This document shows, in pieces, positions 1 through 9,373 of a DNA stretch of 62,090 bases. A program made the position numbers and the translations under genes. The stretch comes from Candidatus Altimarinota bacterium (lineage in GTDB: Bacteria > Patescibacteriota > Gracilibacteria > BD1-5 > UBA6164). Position 1 is the first letter of the stretch. Every line of letters starts with the position of its first letter. The DNA lies in NCBI GenBank assembly GCA_013368515.1, contig JABWCI010000007.1, positions 1 to 62,090 of the forward strand, read 5' to 3'. The notes under the pieces are model-generated. The model saw nothing but the letters and a program-made list of their open reading frames with translations, ran no database searches and had not been told where the DNA came from.

Positions 1-835
1 AGATAATCTAGGTAATATACTGGAAGAATATGAATATGATGTATTCTGAAAACCATATAGTAAAGATATAAATACTTGAAAAGTAACAAACTTAAAAGCT
101 AGTACTATATGAAATACAAGATTATTCACATGAAGAGAATATGAAAGATGATTACAACTATATTACAACAGAGCAAGATACTACAATCCTGAGCTAGGTA
201 GATTTATATCTCGTGATCCAATTGATATCTCTGATGATGTGAATTTGTATAGTTATGTTGGGAATAGTCCGGTGAGTTTTGTTGATCCGATGGGGACAGA
301 GAAGAAAGCACAAGCTGAACAATTTAGGATTGATTTTATTAAAGCTTATGATGATTATCTTGAAATAAAAAATAAAATATATAATATTTGAGGTTGATAC
401 GATTTATGATTTTTAATTTTTCCTCCAGATAAAAAACAAGAGTTGAAATTAGAGTTTGAACTTAAAGAGTCTATTGCTAAAGATTTACATTATAAAAGAA
501 ATAGCTTTAATACATTATATGTTCCAGAAAATGTAAATAAATTAGATATGAATGAATGGGTGAAATTACCATATTATAAATCAGTACTTCATCAAAAAAC
601 GGCAATTCTTCACACTCCAAATTCTAAATTCATTTCATTAGATGGACATCAAGAAGTAGTATATATGAATAATTGATTTCTAGAAACAGATGTTGAAGAT
701 ATAGGGACATATAATATTTATAGCCCATTAGAAAATCCAATATTACATAATAAGTATGATGTAGATACATATTATGAATGGTGAAATTGACCAAACGATT
801 CAACAAATAAAATAACTAGAAGACTTAAATTTTAA
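1..835 (+). CDS. RHS-repeat-associated core protein, 3' end, with variable C-terminal domain
   Basis: 5'-partial ORF read with UGA as Gly. The first ~95 residues are the C-terminal end of an RHS/YD-repeat shell: RLFTGREYERGLQLYYNRAR, then YYNPELGRFISRDPI and the closing NLYSYVGNSPVSFVDPMG, the point where RHS proteins normally release a variable toxin tail. About 180 residues follow that differ in composition. They contain KFISLDGHQEVVY, IGTYNIY and YYEWGN near the end; from memory this resembles a C-terminal domain of other RHS-type or secreted proteins, but it was not searched. Family knowledge: RHS proteins are large secreted or surface polymorphic toxins and adhesins whose last domain acts on neighbouring cells. 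The stop is TAA at 833-835. The small membrane-protein gene at 847 follows after 11 bases and may be the cognate immunity gene. RHS identity is secure; toxin activity is inference. Confidence 0.88.
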
Positions 836-846
836 TTTTAATATTT

Positions 847-1206
847 ATGAAAGAAATTGAAGAAAAAATATGAATAGGTTTTATTATTATTAATATAGTT
901 CCATTAATATGAGTAATATTTCATATATTATTTTGAGTAGGCTATTATTTTAAAGATTTTTTATATCTATTTAAAATTTATTTAGGTTGATTTTTATGAA
1001 ATATTTTTCTTCCAAATGTATATACTATTTCTGATCAAATTTTATATATAATAATATTTTTAATATTAAATTTTATATTAGTTTTTATTATATTTAAATT
1101 ATTTGTAAAAAGTGAAAGTGATATAAATAAAGCATATATAACAATTTTAATTATATCATTATTATCAACTTTTTTTTGATATATGTTTGCAGGAGTTACT
1201 GCTTAA
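847..1206 (+). CDS. Small multi-pass membrane protein, possible RHS immunity partner
   Basis: 119-residue hypothetical protein. Hydrophobic segments lie at about residues 8-35, 37-52, 60-85 and 98-118, so three or four membrane spans are likely. I recognise no family. It starts 11 bases after the RHS stop codon, so the two are probably co-transcribed. A small gene directly downstream of an RHS toxin tail is the usual position of an immunity protein, and that is the only basis for the suggested role. ATG start; no Shine-Dalgarno sequence upstream, as for most genes here. Confidence 0.65.
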
Positions 1207-1363
1207 ACAAAGATATAATCCTAGAAGAAAACTATACAAAACCAAATACAAATGTAATAAGTAAACTTAAAACAAGTAAATATTTCATAAATATCAAAAA
1301 AATGTTTTTACAATTGCTAAAAAACATTATAATTATTACACTTTAATAATTAATTATATTATT
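1207..1363. other. Short intergenic region before mscL
   Basis: AT-rich gap. It holds a small inverted repeat at 1301-1328 (AATGTTTTT / AAAAACATT) with no clear T-run after it, which could be a weak terminator for the upstream pair. TATAAT occurs at about 1214-1219 with no obvious -35 partner. Confidence 0.35.
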
Positions 1364-1762
1364 ATGTTTTGTAAAAAATTTATTTGAGATTTTAAAAAAT
1401 TTGCACTTAAAGGAAATGTTATAGATCTAGCTGTTGCAGTAGTTATAGGTACAGCTTTTGGTAAAATAGTTTCTTCTCTTGTTGCTGATATAATAACTCC
1501 AGCTTTTTGAATAGTTTTGTGATGAGTAGATTTTACTTCTTTAAAATATACTATTTGAGATAGCTCAATAACTTATGGTAATTTTTTACAATCAATATTT
1601 GATTTTATAATTATAGCATTTGCTATATTTATATTTGTTTCTATATTGTCAAAAGCTTCTGAAAAAATTTCTAAAAAAGAAGAGGTTCAAGTTCCAGAAG
1701 AACCAAAAAAACCAGAAGATATAGTTCTTTTAGAAGAAATTAGAGATTTACTTAAAAAATAA
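1364..1762 (+). CDS. mscL: Large-conductance mechanosensitive channel MscL
   Basis: 132 residues, the usual MscL length. After a short amphipathic N-terminus ([20 protein letters not shown]) comes pore helix TM1 with [20 protein letters not shown], the family hallmark; the periplasmic loop spans about residues 50-75, TM2 is [15 protein letters not shown], and a charged C-terminal bundle ends in [11 protein letters not shown]. Role: homopentameric inner-membrane safety valve that opens under membrane tension and releases solutes during hypo-osmotic shock. It is a single-gene unit, followed by a strong hairpin terminator at 1793. Several glycines, including GVDF in the loop, are UGA. Confidence 0.97.
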
Positions 1763-1792
1763 TATTGACAATTAATATATTTTGATTATCAT

Positions 1793-1840
1793 CCCCGAGC
1801 TTTAAAAGTTTCTTGCTTTTAAATCGGGGTTTTATTATTT
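1793..1840 (+). terminator. Rho-independent terminator after mscL
   Basis: The stem CCCCGA.TTTAAAAG pairs with CTTTTAAA.TCGGGG (1793-1829), followed by TTTTATTATTT. It is one of the few GC-rich stretches in the intergenic DNA. Confidence 0.85.
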
Positions 1841-1978
1841 GGTTTAGCGGAGAATTATTCTCTCGTATTAAATGAAATAAAGGTTTTCTAATTATTCAAT
1901 GAAAATTTTTAATATCTTTTGATATTTCCAAAAAAAGACTTTTTTAAATAAAGCCTTTTTTATTTTTTAAAAAATTTT
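1841..1978. other. Intergenic region with small hairpins
   Basis: Contains the palindrome GAGAATTATTCTC (1850-1862) and a second imperfect A/T hairpin at about 1930-1962 ending in a T-run. It looks like a second terminator, perhaps left from a lost gene. Nothing else recognised. Confidence 0.35.
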
Positions 1979-2587
1979 ATGCAATTAAATTCAGACTATT
2001 TATTTTTAGTGTTATCGGGGATTGCTACATTTTTATCTTATTTTATTTATTTTAGAAGTGTAGTTAAGGGTGATACAAAACCACACATAGTTTCTTGGTT
2101 TATATGGTGACTTATTTCTTTTATTATTTTTACTATTCAGATATATGATAATGCTTGAATTTGAGCTTTCAATATTTGATTTGTAGCATTTTTATGTTTT
2201 TTCATAGCATTTATTTCCTTCAAGAAATGAAATAGAAAAATATCTAAGTGAGATTCATTTTCTTTGATTTTTTGAATATTGTCTATAATTTTATGGATAT
2301 TCTCAGATAATCCTTTTCTATCTGTTTTATTACTTATTTTGGTAGATATTTTTTGATTTTTACCAACTATATTAAAGAGCATACAAAAACCATTTGAAGA
2401 AACAGAAACTGCTTATTTCTTAGCTTGAACTTGATATTTTTTATCTATATTTGCTATGAATAATATAAGTTTTTTAACTATATGATTTGTTGTTGTTTCT
2501 TGTTTTTTAAATTTTGTTTTAGCCTTTATAATATTTTATAGAAAAAGGATATTAAAAAACACTTTTGTACTAAAAAAATCCACTTAG
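1979..2587 (+). CDS. Multi-pass membrane protein of unknown function
   Basis: 202 residues with about six or seven hydrophobic segments (residues 7-25, 38-55, 58-80, 92-105, 108-128, 145-160, 165-190). The spacing of short paired helices, with PHIVSWFIWGLISFI near the N-terminus, recalls small SemiSWEET/PQ-loop-like or DUF-type membrane proteins, but I cannot name a family. TAG stop at 2585-2587 lies inside the stem of the terminator that it shares with the convergent FAD gene. Confidence 0.7.
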
Positions 2588-2603
2588 AAAGTGGATTTTT
2601 TTA
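2574..2603. terminator. Bidirectional terminator between convergent genes
   Basis: AAAAAATCCACTT / AAGTGGATTTTTTT inverted repeat with A-run and T-run on the two sides, placed between the plus-strand membrane gene and the minus-strand FAD gene. It can serve both. Confidence 0.85.
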
Positions 2604-4223
2604 TATGTATTTTTCAATTATTTTTTCTCAAACTACAAGTCAATCAATAGCAGATGAAGTGATTCATCAAGCATATCAAGCTCATTCTCAAGTTGGATAA
2701 ACTCATTTTAAGTTTGATTCACAATTAGTATCACGAAACATACGAATAACAGAAGATGTTCTTGCTTCTATTCATATTAGTATAGCATCTGGATTTGCAA
2801 ATCACTTTATTTTTTTATCTAGTTCTGGAAGAGCTTTTCTAAGAGCATTAATTACAAAATCTGGTAAACAATTATTTAGACTTGTAAATGTCAATTCTGG
2901 TTTATACGTAGTGTTTATACTTCACATCTTTTTTGATGGAATATTTTTTAAAAAATCTCATACAAGTTGAGCGGGAGCATTAAAATTTCATCAACCTGCT
3001 TCAAAAGTTGCCTTTTCCCATTTTCTTTGAAATTCTACTCAAGCAAGAGGATGATCACTTCAAAAATCACTTGGATTTACATTTACAAGTAATGCACTAT
3101 TAGAATTTATAGAGTTTTGAGCGTATTCACTCATTCCATTTACTGTTAACATTCAAGGCTCACTAGCAGCAAGTACTACATGTCAACCTGGACACATACA
3201 AAAACTATAAACTGACCTTTCTTCAGGGTCGTGGCTTACCAATTTATAACTTGCAGCTCAAAGTTTTATATGTGTGCAAGATTCTCCATATTGAGATTTA
3301 TTTATCATTTCTCTTTTATGCTCTATTCTAACTCAAACAGCAAATGGCTTTTGTTTTATTTCCATTCATCTATTGTAAAGCATCTCATATGTATCACGAG
3401 CAGAGTGTCATATAGCAATTATCAAATCATCAGTTTCTATTTTTTCTCAGTTTTGTAAAACTACATTTTTTATTTTTCCATTTTCAAGTTCTATATCTGT
3501 TACTAGAGTATCAAATCTAACTTCTCATCATAGAGATATGATTTTCTTTCTCATATTTCTAACAACTCATCTTAATCTGTCTGTTCCTATATGAGGTCTA
3601 GCACTATACATTATTTCTTCAGGAGCCCCAGATTTTACAAATTCACTAAAAATATATTTACTTCTAGGATCATTTACAAGTGTATACAATTTTCAGTCAG
3701 AAAAAGTACCAGCTCATCATTCTCAAAATTGTACATTGCTTTCTTTCTTGAATTCTCTTTTTGTAAATAGATTATATACATCAATTACTCTTTGCTTAAC
3801 TTCAGCTCATCTTTCCAAAACTATTGGTTTTAATCAAGCTTCAGCAAGTATAGTTGCACAAAGTAATCAAGATGGTCAACTTCAAACTATAACTGGGCGA
3901 TGTTTTACTTTTTTTGTATCTACTTTTTTAATAGTATATATAAAAGGCTCAATTAATCTTATCTTGTGTTTTTTTAGATTTTTCTGAAAAATAGAGCTTT
4001 TAGATACTATTATTTTTTCATTATCATTTGTGTCTATATTTAATGAATATACAAAAAGTATCTTACTCTTATCTCTAGAATCAACAGCTTTTTTTACTAT
4101 CTCAAAATCTATTAATTCTGATTCTTTAATATTTAATATTTTTAAGATCTTTTGTTTTAGTAATTTTTCATCTTCATTTAAAGTTAAATTTACTTCTTCT
4201 AATCTAATAAGTTTTTTCATCAT
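2601..4223 (-). CDS. FAD-dependent dehydrogenase (COG2509 type)
   Basis: 540 residues. After a ~100-residue N-terminal domain comes the dinucleotide-binding motif RPVIVGSGPSGLLCATILAE and then LERG at the end of beta-2, the Rossmann pattern of flavin oxidoreductases. Further family-like motifs are QFGEGGAGTFSDGKL, DDLIIAIGHSARDTYEML, MCPGGHVVLAASE and, at the C-terminus, GYAGGITSSAIDGL. These match the uncharacterised FAD-dependent protein family of which the N-terminal extension is typical. The physiological substrate is unknown. ATG codons at 4221-4223 and 4218-4220 are equivalent candidate starts. It converges with the upstream membrane gene and diverges from the ribosomal operon. Confidence 0.88.
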
Positions 4224-4251
4224 GTATTAATTTAAAATTTTAATTATTTTA

Positions 4252-4278
4252 AGTATAAATAAATATAATTTTAGTCAA
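4252..4278 (-). promoter_or_regulatory. Putative promoter of the FAD dehydrogenase gene
   Basis: On the minus strand TTGACT (4278-4273) and TATACT (4257-4252) are separated by 15 bases, about 30 bases before the start codon. Near-consensus hexamers but short spacing. Confidence 0.45.
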
Positions 4279-4336
4279 AAAATTATTGTATTTATCTATA
4301 TGTATATTATATAGCAAATAAAATATTTTTTTCTTT

Positions 4337-4364
4337 TTGACATTTCTTGACTTTTTTATATAAT
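4337..4364 (+). promoter_or_regulatory. Sigma-70-type promoter of the ribosomal protein operon
   Basis: TTGACA (4337-4342), 16-base spacer, TATAAT (4359-4364): both hexamers are perfect consensus. It lies 111 bases before rplC, leaving a ~100-base structured leader. Strongest promoter match seen in the window. Confidence 0.85.
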
Positions 4365-4402
4365 CACGAGGCTTTTTAGAAATATCACGAAAAGTTTTTA
4401 TG

Positions 4403-4447
4403 AGAGGTTAAGTTAAACTGTTTGCTTGCAAATATTGTTTAACCTCT
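4403..4447 (+). promoter_or_regulatory. Hairpin in the leader of the rplC operon
   Basis: AGAGGTTAA (4403-4411) pairs with TTAACCTCT (4439-4447), and inside it TTTGC/GCAAA can form a second stem. It lies between the promoter and rplC with no T-run, so it is not a simple terminator. In bacteria, L4 and other r-proteins bind leader hairpins of such operons to repress them; this is a candidate autoregulatory site (inference). Confidence 0.55.
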
Positions 4448-4475
4448 AACTTTATATTTGTAAACTGTATTTTAT

Positions 4476-5081
4476 ATGGCTTGAATTATAACTACTAAGT
4501 TAGAAATGACTAGAGTTGTTAAAGGAGATAGATTTGTCCCTGTAACTCTATTACAAGTTCCTGAACTTAGAGTAGTATGATTTAAAACTCTTGAAAAAGA
4601 TGGTTATGATGCAATAATCGTTTGAGTTTTAAAAAATGGAGCTAATGCAGAATTAGCAGAAGGAAAAACAACTTTAAATAAAAGTTCTTTTTCAAAAATT
4701 AAAGAGTTTCCAATTTCTACTGAAGAAAAAGGAAAATACAATGTTTGAGAAGTTGTTGCATTAGATGTTTTAGAAGGTGATGTAAAAGTAAGTGTTGAAT
4801 GATTTTCAAAATGAAAATGATTTACATGAGCTATGAAAAGACATAACTTTCATTGAGGTCCTGCTACACATGGTTCTAAATTCCATAGAGCTCTTGGTTC
4901 TATTGGTAACAGACATCCTACTAGAACTATGAAAGGTAAAAAGATGCATGGACATCATGGTAATACTAAATTTACTATCAAAAACGTTCCAGTTGAATTA
5001 GTTAATAAAGAAATTGGTGTTATTGGTGTTAGAGGAGGTGTTCCTGGATGAAGAAATTCATTCGTAAATATTATTTTTTAG
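4476..5081 (+). CDS. rplC: 50S ribosomal protein L3
   Basis: 201 residues. Begins MAGIITTKLEMTRVVKGDRF, with KGKGFTGAMKRHNFHGGPATHG in the central loop (interrupted here as KGKGFTGAMKRHNF then HGGPATHGS) and RHPTRTMKGKKMHGHHG, the L3 signature that reaches the peptidyl-transferase centre. First gene of the operon: rpsJ (S10), normally upstream, is not present between the promoter and this gene. Ends ...VRGGVPGGRNSFVNIIF; the TAG stop is 20 bases from rplD. Confidence 0.97.
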
Positions 5082-5101
5082 TTACTTATATTAAACTACA
5101 C

Positions 5102-5725
5102 ATGAAAACTAATTTATTTGATCAAGCTTGAAAGGCAATTTGAGAAATCGAATTAAACTCTTCAGTGTTTTGATTAGAACTAAATGAAGGACTTGTTCAC
5201 AGAGCTTTAGTATATCAACTAGCTAATAATAGAATGGTTGTTGCGCATACTAAAACTAGATGAGACAGAAGAGGTTCTACAAGAAAAATATATAAACAAA
5301 AAGGTACAGGTAGAGCTAGAATGGGTTCAAATAGATCACCAATCAGAAAAAAAGGTTGAGTTGCATTTGGTCCTAGAAACAATGCTAACTTTACTCTTTC
5401 TATGAATAAAAAAGAAAGAAGAAAAGCTTTATTTACGGTATTATCTTCAAAATTAGCAAATAAAGAATTAATTATTGTTGATAAAATTGAATTTAAAGAT
5501 GTTAAAACAAAAAATATGGAAGCTCTTATTAAAGCATTACCATATGAAAAAAATGTTTTACTTGCTATTCCAGCAAAAAATGAAGTTATTGAAAAATCTG
5601 CTTCAAACTTACCATATGTTAAAAGCATATTAGTAGATTATTTAAATATTAAAGATTTATTAAAATATAAAACATTGGTTTTAGTAAAAGACTCTTTAGC
5701 TAATTTAGATAATTTAGCAAAATAA
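5102..5725 (+). CDS. rplD: 50S ribosomal protein L4
   Basis: 207 residues. The extended loop carries TRGDRRGSTRKIYKQKGTGR then ARMGSNRSPIRKKGGVAFGP, the L4 signature that lines the exit tunnel; the globular C-terminal half follows. Family knowledge: L4 binds 23S rRNA domain I and in many bacteria also represses its own operon through the leader mRNA, which makes the hairpin at 4403-4447 relevant. ATG start chosen because it gives the conserved N-terminus and lies 20 bases after rplC. Confidence 0.97.
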
Positions 5726-5748
5726 TTTTAATCTAAACAATTATAAAT

Positions 5749-6045
5749 ATGAGATTATTTAGAATATTAAAAAAACCTATAACAACTGAAAAAACTGCAA
5801 ACTTAAGTTTGGTTAAAAATGCTTATGTTTTCGAAGTTTCAGATGATGCTACTAAAATAGATATTAAAAAAGCAATTAAAGAAATCTATTGAGTAGAAGT
5901 TGATAGTGTTAATGTTCTTCATACTAGAGAAAAATTCAAGTATGGTAGAAAAAAATGAATGCAATTAAGAAAAAGATCTAGTAAAAAAGCTTATGTTACA
6001 TTAAAAGATGCAAAAGCTACATTAGATTTTACAATTACAAAATAA
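5749..6045 (+). CDS. rplW: 50S ribosomal protein L23
   Basis: 98 residues. Opens with [16 protein letters not shown], the L23 N-terminal motif, then an alpha/beta fold with [19 protein letters not shown] and the basic loop [20 protein letters not shown]. It sits at the tunnel exit and docks trigger factor and SRP. 23 bases after rplD. Confidence 0.96.
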
Positions 6046-6067
6046 TTTAGTTCTTAAAAATAAGACA

Positions 6068-6913
6068 GTGGGAATTAAAAAATTTAACCCTACTACTCCG
6101 GGTAGAAGAGGAATGTCTGTAAATACTTTTGAAGAAATAACTACTTCTTCACCTTATAAAGCACTTACAGTAAAATTACAAAAACATTCAGGTAGAAATA
6201 ATACTTGAACAATTACAGTTAGACACCAATGAGGTGGTCATGCAAAAAGATATAGATTAGTAGATTTCTACGGAGTTGATAAAAAAGGAATCGAAGCTAG
6301 AGTTGAAACAATCGAATATGATCCATATAGATCAGCTTTCATCGCATTAGTTTGTTATAAAGATGGTGAAAGAAGATATGTTATCGCTCACAAAGATATG
6401 AAAGTTGGTAACACAATAGTTACTGCTGAAAAAACTTCTCTTGAAAATGGTAATAGAATGGAAATTTGAAATATTCCTACAGGAATGCAAATTTACAATT
6501 TAGAATTAATAGTTTGAAGCGGTGCTTCTTCTATTAGATCTGCTGGTTCTTTTGGTACAATTGCTTCTCAAGAAGGAGAATATACACAAGTAAAAATGCC
6601 TTCAGGAGAAATAAGATTAGTTCATAAAAAATGTTATGCTACTCTTTGACAAGTATCAAATATCGACCATAACCAAATAGTTATTGGTAAAGCAGGTAGA
6701 TCTAGATGGATGTGAAAAAGACCAACAGTTCTTGGTAAATCTATGAATCCTGTTGATCATCCACACTGAGGTTGAGAATGACATAACCCAATCGGTTTAA
6801 AAGCTCCAAAAACACCTTGGTGAAAAATTGCTTTATGAGGTAAAACTAGAAGCAGAAAAAAAACTAGTTCTAAATGGATATTAAGAACAAGAAAAGGTAA
6901 ATTAATGATATAA
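6068..6913 (+). CDS. rplB: 50S ribosomal protein L2 (GTG start)
   Basis: 281 residues. GTG at 6068 gives [20 protein letters not shown], matching the usual L2 N-terminus; the next ATG would delete the conserved NPTTPGRR, so GTG is the start. The C-terminus has PVDHPHGGGEGHNPIG, with the histidine essential for peptidyl-transferase function, and [11 protein letters not shown] at the end. Two adjacent UGA codons fall in the HGGGEG segment. Part of the rplC operon, 22 bases after rplW. Confidence 0.97.
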
Positions 6914-6938
6914 TTTAAATTTTTATAAAAAACAACTT

Positions 6939-7205
6939 ATGACAAGAAGTTTAAAAAAATGACCTTATATTGATGAGAGACTAATGAAAAAAGTAGTTGC
7001 AATGAATGAATCATGAAAAAAAGGTGTAATTAAAACTTGGTCAAGAGCTTGTACTGTTGCTCCAGAATTTGTATGACATACTTTTGGAGTTCACAACGGT
7101 AAAGTTCATACTCCAGTATTTGTTACTGAAGATATGGTATGACACAAATTATGAGAATTTTCAATGACTAGAACATTCAGAGGTCATGCTTGAAACAAAA
7201 AATAG
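6939..7205 (+). CDS. rpsS: 30S ribosomal protein S19
   Basis: 88 residues, full length. MTRSLKKGPYIDERLMKKV at the N-terminus, then IKTWSRACTVAPEFVGHTF and HNGKVHTPVFVTEDMVGHKL, ending FSMTRTFRGHAGNKK. All are canonical S19 motifs. It binds 16S rRNA in the head with S13. TAG stop, then a 72-base structured spacer before rplV. Confidence 0.97.
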
Positions 7206-7277
7206 GCCCACGAGTTAGAGTAATCTAACCATCCCTGAAAGAGGGGTATAAATTTATTTATTAGCCACAATTAAGCT
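7206..7277 (+). promoter_or_regulatory. Structured rpsS-rplV intercistronic spacer
   Basis: Two small hairpins: GTTAGA-GTAA-TCTAAC, with a GNRA-type tetraloop, and CCCT-GAAA-GAGGGG, with a GAAA loop. Neither is followed by a T-run, and the operon continues. They could be RNA processing or protein-binding sites. Confidence 0.5.
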
Positions 7278-7604
7278 ATGAAAGCATACGGAAAAAATAT
7301 AAGAATTTCTCCGAAAAAACTAAGAGTAGTTGCTGAAGTTGTTAGAGGTATGGATGCTGTTGAAGCTTCAAAATTTTTAAAATTTGCACCAAAAAAATGA
7401 GCAGATTTATTATACAAAATTTTGTCTTCAGCTATAGCTAATGCTGTAAATAACGACTCACAAAAAGAAGAGAATTTAAAAATAGGAGCTCTTATTATTA
7501 CTAAATGAATAGTATATAAAAGATGAAATCCTGTTTCAAGAGGTAGAATGCACCCAATTTTAAAAAGAACTTCTAATGTTAAATTAGAATTACAAGTTAA
7601 GTAA
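7278..7604 (+). CDS. rplV: 50S ribosomal protein L22
   Basis: 108 residues. Carries RISPKKLRVVAEVVRGM, the N-terminal L22 signature, the long beta-hairpin region and GRMHPILKRTSNVKLELQVK, matching the usual GRA.RI.KR.sHi.i.v end. It lines the exit tunnel opposite L4. Its TAA stop falls in the 5' arm of the first of two tandem hairpins. Confidence 0.95.
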
Positions 7605-7706
7605 TGACGCAAATATATTTTGCAAAAAATATATTTGTTGACATTACTTATCCTTTAGGGTAAATAATGACGCAAAAATTTTTATAATTTTTGATAACAT
7701 TACTTA
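7599..7706 (+). repeat. Tandem pair of related hairpins between rplV and rpsC
   Basis: Copy 1 (7599-7649): AAGTAATG and CATTACTT enclose CAAATATATTTT / AAATATATTTG. Copy 2 (7662-7706): AAATAATG and CATTACTT enclose CAAAAAT / ATTTTTG. Both begin TAATGACGCAAA, so they are diverged copies of one unit, not chance palindromes. No T-run follows either one. Confidence 0.7.
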
Positions 7707-7777
7707 ACAAATAATTACTGGTAGAATAGCTTCTGAGAAATTAGAGTTATTAATTATAATTATTAACACATTAAATT

Positions 7778-8410
7778 ATGTGACATAAAGTAAATCCGAT
7801 AGCTTTTAGAATACCATATATTAAATCTTGGAAATCAACTTGGTTTGAAGATAAAAAAACTTACAGTGATTCTCTAAGTTTGGATTTAAAAGTTAGACAA
7901 ATTTTAAATAAAGAATTGAAAGGTATACCTTTAGGTGATATATTAGTTTCTAAAAATCAAGATACTATTGAAGTAGTTGTATATACAGCTAAATCAGCTC
8001 TTATTTTAGGGAAAACATGAGAAAATAAAGAAGCTTTAGTTTCTTTATTAACTAAAAAACTTTCAAAAAAAGTTGAATTAGAAGTTAGAGATGTAAAAAA
8101 TCCAGACTTAAATGCAAAAATTGTAGGGTTCATGATTGCTAATCAAATAGAAAAAAGAATGCCTTACAAAAGAGCTATTAAACAAGCTATTGCAAAAACT
8201 TTAGAAAAAGGTTGAAAATGAATAAAAGTAAAAGTAGGTTGAAGATTAAACTGAGCTGAAATTGCTAGAAAAGAAACTTTTAAAGAAGGAGCTGTTCCAC
8301 TTCAAACTATTAGATCAGACATAGACTATGTTGCTACTAGAGCAGAAACTGTTTATGGTACTATTGGTTTAAAAGTGTGGATATACAAAGGTGATATCTA
8401 TAAAAAATAA
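7778..8410 (+). CDS. rpsC: 30S ribosomal protein S3
   Basis: 210 residues. [11 protein letters not shown] start (second codon is UGA = Gly, as in the universal MGqKvnP), a KH domain in the middle ([20 protein letters not shown] resembles the GxxGxxG loop) and the C-terminal KGIKVKVGGRLNGAEIARKE, the S3 signature, with [16 protein letters not shown] near the end. Sits at the mRNA entry tunnel with helicase activity. Follows a 173-base spacer with tandem hairpins. Confidence 0.97.
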
Positions 8411-8414
8411 AAAC

Positions 8415-8441
8415 TTGACATTTCACGTTTTTTTATATACT
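8415..8441 (+). promoter_or_regulatory. Possible internal promoter / hairpin before rplP
   Basis: TTGACA (8415-8420) and TATACT (8436-8441) are 15 bases apart, just after rpsC. The same segment can pair AAAAAC with GTTTTT. Either an internal promoter or an intercistronic hairpin; short spacing keeps confidence low. Confidence 0.35.
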
Positions 8442-8455
8442 AATTGTACTAGAAA

Positions 8456-8860
8456 ATGTTACAACCAAAAAGAACAAAATATAGAAAAGCCCACAGATGA
8501 AGACTAAAATGAGTTGCTGTTAGAGGTTCAAACTTAGCTTTCGGTGATTACTGAATAAAAGCTACAACTAGAGGTTTTATTACATCTAGACAAATTGAAT
8601 CAGCTAGAAGAGCTATGGTTAGATTCGTTAAAAGATGAGGAAAAATCTGGATTAGAATATTTCCAGATAAACCTTTCACTTCTAAACCATTAGAAGTACC
8701 TATGGGTTGAGGTAAATGATCTGTTGAAATGTATAGAGCCCCTGTAAAACCTGGAAGAATGTTATTTGAAATAACATGAGTTACTCCAGAAATTGCTAGG
8801 GAAGCTTTTAGACTTGCTTCATACAAATTACCTGTTAAAACTAAAATAATAGTTGATTAA
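8456..8860 (+). CDS. rplP: 50S ribosomal protein L16
   Basis: 134 residues. MLQPKRTKYRKAHRGRLKGV start, then [40 protein letters not shown] and PMGGGKGSVEMYRAPVKPGR: the full L16 pattern. Binds at the A-site side of the central protuberance. Motif glycines are a mix of UGA and GGN, which fixes the code reading. Confidence 0.97.
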
Positions 8861-8871
8861 TCATTTTTAAA

Positions 8872-9096
8872 ATGAAAGAAATTAAAGACTTAAACTTAAA
8901 AGAACTTAAAAAATTAAATGACTTGGATGAAAAAGCTTTAAAAGCTGAATTATCAACTTCTGCTAAAAATCTTTATGTTTTAAGCATGAAAAAAGAAGTA
9001 TGAGAATTAAAACAAACTCATTTAATTAAAGCTTTAAGAAGATATATTGCACAAGTTAAAACTGTTGCAAATTCAAAAGGTTTAAATATAGGTTAA
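8872..9096 (+). CDS. rpmC: 50S ribosomal protein L29
   Basis: 74 residues, two-helix protein: MKEIKDLNLKELKKLNDLDE, a central helix, and the closing LKQTHLIKALRRYIAQVKTV that corresponds to the conserved iRr.IARi.T segment. Position between L16 and S17 confirms it. 11 bases after rplP. Confidence 0.93.
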
Positions 9097-9121
9097 TTAT
9101 TTTTAAAAAAATATTACATTT

Positions 9122-9349
9122 ATGAGAACAAAAAAAGGTGTAGTTACAAGCACTAAAATGGATAAAACAGTAGTAGTATCTGTTCATTCATACAAAAATG
9201 ACACTAAATATAAAAAAAGATTTAGAGTAACTAGTAAGTTTTATGCTCATGATGAAGCTAATTCTTGCAATGAATGAGATATTGTTACAATTAAAGAAAC
9301 TAGACCAACATCTAAATTAAAAAGATGGGAAGTTATAGAAAAAAATTAG
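9122..9349 (+). CDS. rpsQ: 30S ribosomal protein S17
   Basis: 75 residues, OB-fold. KGVVTSTKMDKTVVVSVHSY is the S17 N-terminal signature; YKKRFRVTSKFYAHDEAN and GDIVTIKETRPTSKLKRWEV match the rest. Primary 16S rRNA binder. Second conserved block contains one UGA Gly. Confidence 0.96.
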
Positions 9350-9373
9350 TTTAACTTTTAAGAATCGTATTCT

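Noticed and set aside
5215-5628. 137-codon minus ORF opposite rplD
   Set aside because: Antisense of the L4 gene, no homology recognised.
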